Origin: Pseudomonadota bacterium
GTDB taxonomy: Bacteria; Pseudomonadota; Gammaproteobacteria; Steroidobacterales; Steroidobacteraceae
DNA: 64,000 nucleotides
Assembly (NCBI GenBank): GCA_947449495.1
Contig: CANFSB010000005.1
Span: 1 to 64,000, forward strand
Direction of reading: 5' to 3'
Below are positions 40,501 through 48,406 of this stretch, piece by piece. Below the pieces are notes generated by a model, which was not told where the DNA came from, did no database searches, and saw only the letters and a list, made by a program, of their open reading frames with translations. The translations under genes and the position numbers were made by a program. Within the stretch, counting starts at the first letter, position 1. Each line of letters starts with the position of its first letter.

Positions 40501-40699
40501 CGAGACCGGCAACGTTAGCGTGATCGTCTGGCGGCGTGTGGGCGAGCAACAGCGTCTGGCGCTGCTGGAGTCACGGCTGCTGGAGGTGCGGGGTCAGTTG
40601 CAGCGCGAGGCTGGCGTGATCCATCTGGTCGCCCAGCGGCTGATTGACCGCAGCCGTCTGCTCGGCCACCTGATGCCAGCGTCGCGGGACTTTCGTTGA
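37583..40699 (+). CDS. dnaE2: Error-prone DNA polymerase DnaE2 (ImuC)
   Basis: [97 protein letters not shown]; ends SRDFR. Confidence 0.95.
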   Translation: [1038 protein letters not shown]

Positions 40700-41959
40700 G
40701 GTGCGCATTTCAAAATGATCCAGCGTGGCCAGCGCGCTGGCGATAGCGTCTTCATGAAAGCCATAGCGCCAATAGGCGCCGCAAAAATAGGTGCGTTGCT
40801 GGCCATTGACCTCGCCGTGCAGTTGTTGCGCGGCCAGACCTGCAGGCGTGTACAGCGGATGGGCATAGCGCAGGCGACGCAGCACCTTGGCAGGGTCGAT
40901 GTCGGCGGAGCGATTGAGCGAAACACAAAAGCGCTCTGGGCCTTGCAAGCCCTGCAGCACATTCATGTCATACGTCAGTGTTGCTGCTGCAGGTCGCGCC
41001 GGATCTGGGGATTCATCGGCAAGGTGATAGTTCCAGGCGGCGCGTGCCAACGGCCGACGCGGCAGCATGCGCGTGTCGGTGTGCAGCAGCACTTCACTGT
41101 CCTGATAGGGAATGGTCCCCAGCGTGTTGGCTTCCAGTTGCGACGGATCGGCCAACAGCGCCAGCGCCTGGTCGCTGTGGCAGGCGATGAACACTTGGTC
41201 AAAGCGTTCACCACTAGCCTGGGCGCTGTCGATGCGCACGTGATCATCAAAGCGTTGAATGCGCTGTACTGGGCAGTTAAGACGAATGCGATCGGCGAAA
41301 CCTCGGGTCAACTGCCGCACATACTCGCGCGAACCGCCGCTGATGGTGCGCCACTGCGGCCGATTGTTGACCGACAGCATGCCGTGGTTGTGAAAGAACC
41401 GCACAAAACTATGGGCCGGGAAATCGAGCATGCGCACCGGGTCAGTAGACCAAATGGCCGCACCCATGGGCACGATGTACCAATCGATAAATTCGCGTGC
41501 ATAGCCGTGCAAGGACAGGTAACGGCCCAGGGTGATTTCGGTATCGGCATCGGCTGCCAGCAGTGCCAGTGCCTCGCGATTGAATCGCATAATGCCGGTG
41601 ACCATGCGCCAGAACGCCGGGCGCACCAAGTTGCTGCGCTGTGCAAACAGGCTGTTGAGCGTATTACCGTTGTACTCAAGCCCTGTGCGATCGCAGCGCA
41701 CCGAGAAACTCATGTGGCTGGCCTGAGTTGGCACGCCCAATGAACTCAGCATGGCGGTGAAATGCGGGTAGGTCAGCTCGTTGTAAACGATAAAGCCGGT
41801 ATCGATTGACCAGCGTCGATCCCCGAGCTCGATATCGTGCGTATGGCTATGCCCGCCCACATGACTGCCAGCCTCAAACACCTGTACGTCGTGCTGATGC
41901 TGCAAATGGTGGCCAATCACGTTGCCGGCTACGCCTGAGCCGATGACCGCGATCTTCAT
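40571..41959 (-). CDS. NAD(P)/FAD-dependent oxidoreductase (COG2907-like amine oxidase fold)
   Basis: MKIAVIGSGVAGNVIGHHL...DVQVFEAGSHVGGHSHT; DTGFIVYNELTYPHFTAMLSSLGVP. Confidence 0.88.
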   Translation of the reverse strand: MKIAVIGSGVAGNVIGHHLQHQHDVQVFEAGSHVGGHSHTHDIELGDRRWSIDTGFIVYNELTYPHFTAMLSSLGVPTQASHMSFSVRCDRTGLEYNGNTLNSLFAQRSNLVRPAFWRMVTGIMRFNREALALLAADADTEITLGRYLSLHGYAREFIDWYIVPMGAAIWSTDPVRMLDFPAHSFVRFFHNHGMLSVNNRPQWRTISGGSREYVRQLTRGFADRIRLNCPVQRIQRFDDHVRIDSAQASGERFDQVFIACHSDQALALLADPSQLEANTLGTIPYQDSEVLLHTDTRMLPRRPLARAAWNYHLADESPDPARPAAATLTYDMNVLQGLQGPERFCVSLNRSADIDPAKVLRRLRYAHPLYTPAGLAAQQLHGEVNGQQRTYFCGAYWRYGFHEDAIASALATLDHFEMRTSTKVPRRWHQVAEQTAAVNQPLGDQMDHASLALQLTPHLQQP

Positions 41960-41974
41960 CTCCCAGCGCCTCGA

Positions 41975-42250
41975 TCAGTCGCCCGACTTGCCGCGTGACG
42001 GCTTGTCGTCGAGTCCAATGTCGTAATCCTCGAAGTCACTGATGAGCGCCTTGATGCGTTTTTTCTCTTGCAACTCTTCGAGTCGTCGCCACGCAGGATC
42101 GCCCACGATCTTGGTGCCACGCTTGCGCGACAGCTCCAGATCTTTATTGGCGCGCTCGAGATCCTGGTCTTGGTTATCCCCTGCAAGATCGTCGACATCC
42201 TGATCATCGAAATCATCTGTTTCCGGCTTCTCGCTCATGACTCTGCTCAT
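41975..42250 (-). CDS. Small acidic conserved-type hypothetical protein
   Basis: MSEKPETDDFDDQDVDDLAGDN...TKIVGDPAWRRLEELQEKKRIKALISDFEDYDIGL; plausible RBS and start; family not certain. Confidence 0.65.
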   Translation of the reverse strand: MSRVMSEKPETDDFDDQDVDDLAGDNQDQDLERANKDLELSRKRGTKIVGDPAWRRLEELQEKKRIKALISDFEDYDIGLDDKPSRGKSGD

Positions 42251-42303
42251 GAAGGGTTGATGGGGTTGCTGCGACTGTTGTCTGCAGCGGGCTGATATAT
42301 ACC

Positions 42304-43518
42304 TTAGGTAATCAGCGAATTCATCTCAAAGATTGGCAATAGCATCGCAAACACGATGCCCATGACCACCAGACCCATAGCCACGATCATTAAAGGCCCC
42401 AACAGTCCCACCATGGCTGTCATGACGCCGTCGAGCTCGCGCTCTTGACTTTGAGCGGCACGCTCCAACATCGCTTCCAGTTCACCGCTGGATTCACCAC
42501 TGGATATCAGATGAATCATCATCGGCGGGAACAGCCGGCTATGGGCCAGCGACCGGCCAATCGGGGCGCCCTCGCGCACCCGCTGTGCGGCAAAGTCCAC
42601 CGCATCGCGCATCGGCAGGTTGGTGACTACTGCGCCTGCGATACGCAGTGCTTCCAGTACCGGCACTGCACTGCCTGTGAGAATAGATAGTGTGCGAGTA
42701 AAACGCGCTGTATTGAAACCTCGCGCCAGCCGGCCCACCAGCGGCAGTCGTAGTTGCAAGCTGTGCCAACGGCGCAACCTCTGCGGGTCTTTGAGGGCCC
42801 GCCACAGCCCGATCGACAGCAGCACCAGACCCAGCAGTAGCCACAGGCCTTGGCTGCGCAGAAAGCCGCTGCTGGCCACCAGCATGCGGGTAATCAGCGG
42901 CAGTCGTGCATGGTTGGATTCGAACACGTCGACGACTTTGGGAACGACATAGACCAGCAGCATCGACACGATGCCCGAACACAGCACCGTCAGCACGATG
43001 GGGTAGAGCAGGGCGCCCATGAGCTTTTGACGGATCTGCTCCCGGCCCTCGGTATAGTCGGCCAGTCTTTCTAGCACGCGGTCCAGGTGCCCGGATTGTT
43101 CGCCGGCGGCCACTGTGGCGCGGTAAATCTCTGGAAACACCCGCGGAAAAGCTTCCAGTCCCGCCGCTAGCGGGTGGCCTTCCAGCACGCGTGCACGCAC
43201 GCCCAGCAGCACCGCTTGTACCCTTGGCTTTTCGGATTGTTGAGATACTGCCAGCAGCGATTCTTCCAAGGGCAGCGCAGCGCGCACCAGCGTGGCCAAC
43301 TGCCGAGTCAGCAGCGACAGGTCTGATGCCGAGACACCACCGCCGGGCAGCAAGCGCAGGCCGGCACGTGACTCGTGTCGTGACACTTCGGTAACGGTGA
43401 CCGGCAGCAGTCCGCGCTCACGCAACAATCCGCGTACATGGCGCGCGGTGTCACCCTCGATAACGCTGCGTTGCTGTTTGCCTGCCGCATCGAGTGCGGT
43501 GTATTCGAAAGCGGCCAT
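42304..43518 (-). CDS. gspF: Type II secretion inner membrane protein GspF
   Basis: MAAFEYTALDAAGKQQRSVIEGDTARHVRGLLRERGLLPVTV; LTRQLATLVRAALPLEESL. Confidence 0.94.
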   Translation of the reverse strand: MAAFEYTALDAAGKQQRSVIEGDTARHVRGLLRERGLLPVTVTEVSRHESRAGLRLLPGGGVSASDLSLLTRQLATLVRAALPLEESLLAVSQQSEKPRVQAVLLGVRARVLEGHPLAAGLEAFPRVFPEIYRATVAAGEQSGHLDRVLERLADYTEGREQIRQKLMGALLYPIVLTVLCSGIVSMLLVYVVPKVVDVFESNHARLPLITRMLVASSGFLRSQGLWLLLGLVLLSIGLWRALKDPQRLRRWHSLQLRLPLVGRLARGFNTARFTRTLSILTGSAVPVLEALRIAGAVVTNLPMRDAVDFAAQRVREGAPIGRSLAHSRLFPPMMIHLISSGESSGELEAMLERAAQSQERELDGVMTAMVGLLGPLMIVAMGLVVMGIVFAMLLPIFEMNSLIT

Positions 43519-43525
43519 ATCCGCT

Positions 43526-45004
43526 TCAGTCCTCGCGTGTTACGCGAAGCACTTCCTCGAGTGTGGTCTGACCTGCCAGCACTTTCTGGCGGCCGTCGTC
43601 ACGTATCGAGGCAGTGAGAGTGCGCGCATAGTGTTCCATGTCGTGCTCGGCCGCGCCGTCATGAATCATCGCGCGCAGCGTGTCGTCTATGGCCACTAAT
43701 TCATAAATGCCCATGCGACCCCGATAGCCGCTGGTGGGGCCGGCTTTGTACAGCGTGGGCACCTCTTCATCCTCTGCCACGTTGAGCAGCCGCCGTTCAT
43801 AGTCGCTAGCCGGTGCTGCCACGCGTGTGACTGGGTCGAGCACGCGTACCAGTCGCTGTGCCACTACACCAATGAGGGTGGATGACAATAGAAACGGTTC
43901 AATGCCCATGTCACGCAGGCGGGTGATTGCGCCAACGGCGGTATTGGTGTGCAGAGTGGATAGCACCAAGTGCCCTGTGAGGCTGGCTTGCACTGCAATG
44001 CGGGCGGTTTCAACGTCGCGGATTTCGCCCACCATCACCACATCGGGATCCTGTCGCAGGATCGCCCGCAGTCCACGCGCAAAGCTCATCTCGACCTTGG
44101 TGTTGACCTGAGTCTGACCAATGCCGTCGAGGTTGTACTCAATCGGGTCTTCCACCGTCATGATGTTGCGGCTGTCGTCGTTGAGACGCTCCAGTGCCGA
44201 ATACAGCGTGGTGGTCTTGCCCGACCCGGTAGGACCGGTCACCAGGATGATGCCGTGAGGTTTATGGATCAGTTCGTCCACACCGTGCATGACCACCGGA
44301 TCCATGCCCAATGCTTCCAGATGCAGTCGGCCGGCTTGTTTGTCCAGAATGCGCAGCACCACGCGCTCACCATGACCGGCAGGGATAGTGGATACGCGGA
44401 CATCTACAGCGCGGCCTGCAATGCGCAAGCTGATACGACCATCCTGGGGCAGACGCTTTTCAGCGATGTCCAGCTTGGACATGACTTTGATGCGCGATAC
44501 CACCAATGGCGCAACCGCACGGCGTGACTGCAACACCTCGCGCAGCACACCATCGACACGAAACCGCACGACCAGTCGATTCTCGAAGGGCTCGACGTGG
44601 ATGTCAGAGGCGTTTTCCTTCAGTGCCTGAGTGAGCAGCGCATTGATCAGGCGAATGATAGGCGCGTCGTCGTCACTTTCGAGAAGATCGGCCTGTTCTG
44701 GAAGATCCAAGGCAAGATCTGCCAGATCAGTGGTCTCTTCCAAGCCTTCCACGCCGCGCAGCATGGCACCGCCGGTCTCGTAGGTAACGCGCAGCAAGCG
44801 ATCAAACGTGGGTTCGTCAACACGCTCGCATTGCAGCGGTAGTCCCATGATGCGCCTTACTTCGGCAATTGCCGTGGGCGTCACATCGCTGCGGCAGGCG
44901 CAATGCGCAATGCCTTGTTGGATGCCGCTGACCAAGATGCCGTGGCGCCGCGCAAAGGCAAACGCGGGCCCTGCAACGGGCTGCGGCGCGGCAACACTGC
45001 TCAA
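43526..45004 (-). CDS. gspE: Type II secretion ATPase GspE
   Basis: GPTGSGKTTTLYSALERLN; MTVEDPIEYNLDGIGQTQVN; GEIRDVETARIAVQASLTGHLVLSTLHTN. Confidence 0.95.
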   Translation of the reverse strand: MSSVAAPQPVAGPAFAFARRHGILVSGIQQGIAHCACRSDVTPTAIAEVRRIMGLPLQCERVDEPTFDRLLRVTYETGGAMLRGVEGLEETTDLADLALDLPEQADLLESDDDAPIIRLINALLTQALKENASDIHVEPFENRLVVRFRVDGVLREVLQSRRAVAPLVVSRIKVMSKLDIAEKRLPQDGRISLRIAGRAVDVRVSTIPAGHGERVVLRILDKQAGRLHLEALGMDPVVMHGVDELIHKPHGIILVTGPTGSGKTTTLYSALERLNDDSRNIMTVEDPIEYNLDGIGQTQVNTKVEMSFARGLRAILRQDPDVVMVGEIRDVETARIAVQASLTGHLVLSTLHTNTAVGAITRLRDMGIEPFLLSSTLIGVVAQRLVRVLDPVTRVAAPASDYERRLLNVAEDEEVPTLYKAGPTSGYRGRMGIYELVAIDDTLRAMIHDGAAEHDMEHYARTLTASIRDDGRQKVLAGQTTLEEVLRVTRED

Positions 45005-47049
45005 GGGGTGGCTTCCTTGGTTGGTGGTGACAGTGCGCCCGGCGGCGGCGGCGGCGCGACCGGCAGCAACGGTGGAGCTTCTGATGGCAACAGCGGGAAG
45101 TCAGCACTGTCACGCTGGTTCACCCGCTGCTGCTCGCTGCGGATGATGTTGTACTTGGCGTTGGTCTCCATCGAGGTCTGCATGCCATCGCGCAGAATCT
45201 TCGGACGGATGAACACCATGAGGTTGGATTTCTGGTGCTTGGCGTTGCGCGATTTGAACGCTTCACCCAGCAACGGTATGCGGCCCAGAAACGGCACGCG
45301 CGATTCACCCTCGATGTTGCTGTCGCGGATCAAACCACCCAGCACAACGATACCCTGATCCTCAATCATCACGTGCGTGTTGATGACACGCTTGTTGGTG
45401 ATCAGGCTGTTGGCATCACCGGCGGTACCCGACAGTTCCGAGCTTTCCAGTTGGATTTTGAGCATCACCGCATCACCCTCGTTGATCTGCGGGGTGATCT
45501 TGAGGATGGTGCCCACTTCCTGGCGCTGCACGGTGGTGAACGGGTTGACCGTGCCGCTACTGGTGCTGGTGCTGTTGGTGTATTGGCCGGTGATGAACGG
45601 CACTTCCTGGGCTACCTTGAGCTCGGTCTCTTGGTTGTCCATGGTGGTGGCAGACGGTGTGGCAATGACGTTGGTGTTGGCGTCAGAGCGCAACGCCCGC
45701 AGCATGGCGGCGAAGTTCACGCCCGAGCTGGCCATGCGCCCTATACCAAATGTAGTGCCCAGCGGCGCGGTAGTGGCAGTTGTCGGGCTGTTGACAGCGC
45801 GTGCCAGGTCGATGATCGACACGGCATTGCCGTTGGCAGAGCCGACCGGTGAGACAAAGCCGCCGGCTGGCACTGTCGCACTGCCATCCTTGGACCACAT
45901 TGCCCAGTTGACGCCCAGATCTGCGGCCTTGTCGACGCGCACGTCGACGATGATGGCCTCCACCAGCACTTGCGCACGACGGATGTCCAGCCGGTCAATG
46001 ATGGACATGATGGCGCGCATGGCTTTGGGCGGTGCGGTGATCACCAGCGAGTTGGTGTTGGCATCGGCCCAGATGTTGGTGTTGCGATCGGCGGCCGCAG
46101 CGCTACCGGCCGCACCACCGCCGGTGGTGGGGCTGGTGCTAGTCAGTTGCTCTTTGAGCTTGGGGGCAATTTTCTCGGCCGCCGCATAGCGCAGATAACG
46201 CACCTGCGTGTCGCCACCGTTTTCGGTGGGTGTATCCAGATGGGCGATCAGTGTGGAGACGCGCAAGCGCTGCGCGCTCTCGCCGCTGACCAGCACGCTG
46301 TTGGAGCGCTCGTCTGCCACCACCTTGGGCGCAGCAACGCCGCCATCGGCGTTGGGCTGTGCGGTCAGCAAGTTTGACAGCGTACGCACCAGATCACTGG
46401 CTGTGGAGTTTTGCAGCGGGATGACATCGATGCCGTTATCGCTGGACTGATCGACTCGCGCGATGATTTTCATGATGCGCGCCACGTTGCTGGCACGGTC
46501 AGAGATGATCAGTGTGTTGCTGCCCGGTACCGATGCCAGATGCCCGTACTGCGCGACAAAAGGTCGCAGCAGTTGCGACATCTGCGCCGCGTTGGTGTTC
46601 TTGACGGTGAGCACCTGAGTGACCATTTCATCCGAACTGCTGTTGACGCGTGACGGCAGGTCGCTGGCTGCCATCGTGCGCACATTGGCATCCGGGATGA
46701 TCTTAATGATGTTGCCGGCTGGCACGGCCACAAATCCGTTGACCTGCAGAATCGATAAAAAGGCTTCGTAAAAATCGGCCGTCGTCATGGGTGACGACGA
46801 GATCAGGTTCACCTGCGCGCGAACGCGCGGATCGATGACGAAATTGCGACCCGTGGCGGCACTGACTGCCTCGGCCACTTGCGTAAGATCTGCATCTTTA
46901 AAATTGGTGGTAATGCGCTGCGTGGCTGAGGGTGCTGCTGCCGGCGCTGGAGCTTGCCAGCCGGCGCACAGCACTGCGACCAGCGCAGCTACCAGGCCGG
47001 AGCGCGCAGACGGGATACGCACAGCAGCGCGGGATACGTGTTCGGTCAT
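45001..47049 (-). CDS. gspD: Type II secretion secretin GspD
   Basis: NFKDADLTQVAEAVSAATGRNFVIDPRVRAQVNLIS; N-domains and secretin domain; Pro-rich C-terminus. Confidence 0.95.
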   Translation of the reverse strand: MTEHVSRAAVRIPSARSGLVAALVAVLCAGWQAPAPAAAPSATQRITTNFKDADLTQVAEAVSAATGRNFVIDPRVRAQVNLISSSPMTTADFYEAFLSILQVNGFVAVPAGNIIKIIPDANVRTMAASDLPSRVNSSSDEMVTQVLTVKNTNAAQMSQLLRPFVAQYGHLASVPGSNTLIISDRASNVARIMKIIARVDQSSDNGIDVIPLQNSTASDLVRTLSNLLTAQPNADGGVAAPKVVADERSNSVLVSGESAQRLRVSTLIAHLDTPTENGGDTQVRYLRYAAAEKIAPKLKEQLTSTSPTTGGGAAGSAAAADRNTNIWADANTNSLVITAPPKAMRAIMSIIDRLDIRRAQVLVEAIIVDVRVDKAADLGVNWAMWSKDGSATVPAGGFVSPVGSANGNAVSIIDLARAVNSPTTATTAPLGTTFGIGRMASSGVNFAAMLRALRSDANTNVIATPSATTMDNQETELKVAQEVPFITGQYTNSTSTSSGTVNPFTTVQRQEVGTILKITPQINEGDAVMLKIQLESSELSGTAGDANSLITNKRVINTHVMIEDQGIVVLGGLIRDSNIEGESRVPFLGRIPLLGEAFKSRNAKHQKSNLMVFIRPKILRDGMQTSMETNAKYNIIRSEQQRVNQRDSADFPLLPSEAPPLLPVAPPPPPGALSPPTKEATP

Positions 47050-47957
47050 GGGTCGTTACCTGCGGGAGACGTGGTGGCGGCCTTGAGATCGGCCTGTACC
47101 TGGGCAAGGTTGAGATTCAGATCCTGTGTGCGACCGTCGCGTGACACGGTTACCCGGGCCACTGCAGCAGCGCCCAGGTTGGCAAACAGTTCACGACCCA
47201 CGGCAGGGTCAGACAGCGGCGTGCCGTTGATTGCGGTGACCAGGTCCCCGGCGCGCAGACCCAGTTTATCGAAGGCCTGGCGATTGGGGCCCGGATAGGC
47301 TCTAAACCCCAATTGCTTGCCGCCCTCGACCACGACCTGCGGCCGGATGATACCGGGGATGATGTCGGGCGCCTGCTGTAGCAGACTGCCCAAAGATTGC
47401 GGGGCTGTGGCAGCGGTTGGCACCGCGGGGGGCTGGGCGGCGGCCGGCGCGGCTTGGCGCGGCAGCAGCACCGATTCAAATCCTGCGCCGGTGTTGATCA
47501 GGATGCGGTCGCGATGCACTTCGGCCAAGGTGCTGCCGCCGGGTAGGGCGCCGCCTACCTTGACCAGATGCACGTCACTGGCGCTGCTGCCAACCAAGGC
47601 CATGCCGCGCCGTGGGTCTGCGTCTGCCACGACTCCGGCTAGCACCAGCGGTGCCTGGGACAGGGGGGCATTGGCGCCGCCGGCTTGCGGGCCCGCCGAA
47701 CCGAACAGGTTGGCACCCAGCAGGGCTTGCAGATTAAAACGGGCGGGCGGTGCAGGCTGTGCGGTTGGCGCAGCGGCGGGCGCCAAGGACCCAGGCGGGC
47801 CGGCCGCCAGCACGTCGGTGAGCCACCAGGCCAAGCGCGCGCCGATGCCGATGACAAGCAGCCCCGTCACCCATCCAGGTGCCTGTGCCCGCAAGGTATT
47901 CAATCGCTGCCCGTCCAGGTTGGAAAACGCAATGGCCACGGTTTGACTAGTATGCAA
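47046..47957 (-). CDS. gspC: Type II secretion protein GspC
   Basis: Single TM, HR-type region (APLVLAGVVADADPRRGMALVG) and PDZ-like LGLRAGDLVTAINGTPLSD. Confidence 0.9.
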   Translation of the reverse strand: MHTSQTVAIAFSNLDGQRLNTLRAQAPGWVTGLLVIGIGARLAWWLTDVLAAGPPGSLAPAAAPTAQPAPPARFNLQALLGANLFGSAGPQAGGANAPLSQAPLVLAGVVADADPRRGMALVGSSASDVHLVKVGGALPGGSTLAEVHRDRILINTGAGFESVLLPRQAAPAAAQPPAVPTAATAPQSLGSLLQQAPDIIPGIIRPQVVVEGGKQLGFRAYPGPNRQAFDKLGLRAGDLVTAINGTPLSDPAVGRELFANLGAAAVARVTVSRDGRTQDLNLNLAQVQADLKAATTSPAGNDP

Positions 47958-48016
47958 CCCATGATGCTGTGCTGTCTTGTTTCATCAAGGCAGCGTCCCC
48001 AATATAAGATCTGACT

Positions 48017-48385
48017 ATGTCATTTACCCTTCACATTGCAGTGACTGCTGGGCCCGAAGGCGCCGGCGATGAGTCCCTTCCGGGCAGATCCGATGGTGGT
48101 TTGCTGGTTGAGGAGGCGCAGCCGCGGCTCAAGCGTGCGCCGCTCTACAACGTACTGCTGATGAACGACGATTACACGCCCATGGAGTTTGTGGTCGATG
48201 TGCTCGAGCGCTTCTTTCGCCTCGACCGCAGTGGCGCCACGCGTGTGATGCTCGAGGTGCATACGCGCGGGAAGGGCGTTTGTGGCTGCTTCACCTACGA
48301 GATCGCCGAAACCAAGGTTGCCCAGGTCACCAGTTATTCGCGTGAACATCAGCATCCGCTGCTGTGCACGCTCGAGCCGGCATAA
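48017..48385 (+). CDS. clpS: ATP-dependent Clp protease adaptor ClpS
   Basis: [24 protein letters not shown]; upstream of clpA. Confidence 0.96.
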   Translation: MSFTLHIAVTAGPEGAGDESLPGRSDGGLLVEEAQPRLKRAPLYNVLLMNDDYTPMEFVVDVLERFFRLDRSGATRVMLEVHTRGKGVCGCFTYEIAETKVAQVTSYSREHQHPLLCTLEPA

Positions 48386-48406
48386 CACGCCGGCATAGGA
48401 TGTCCC

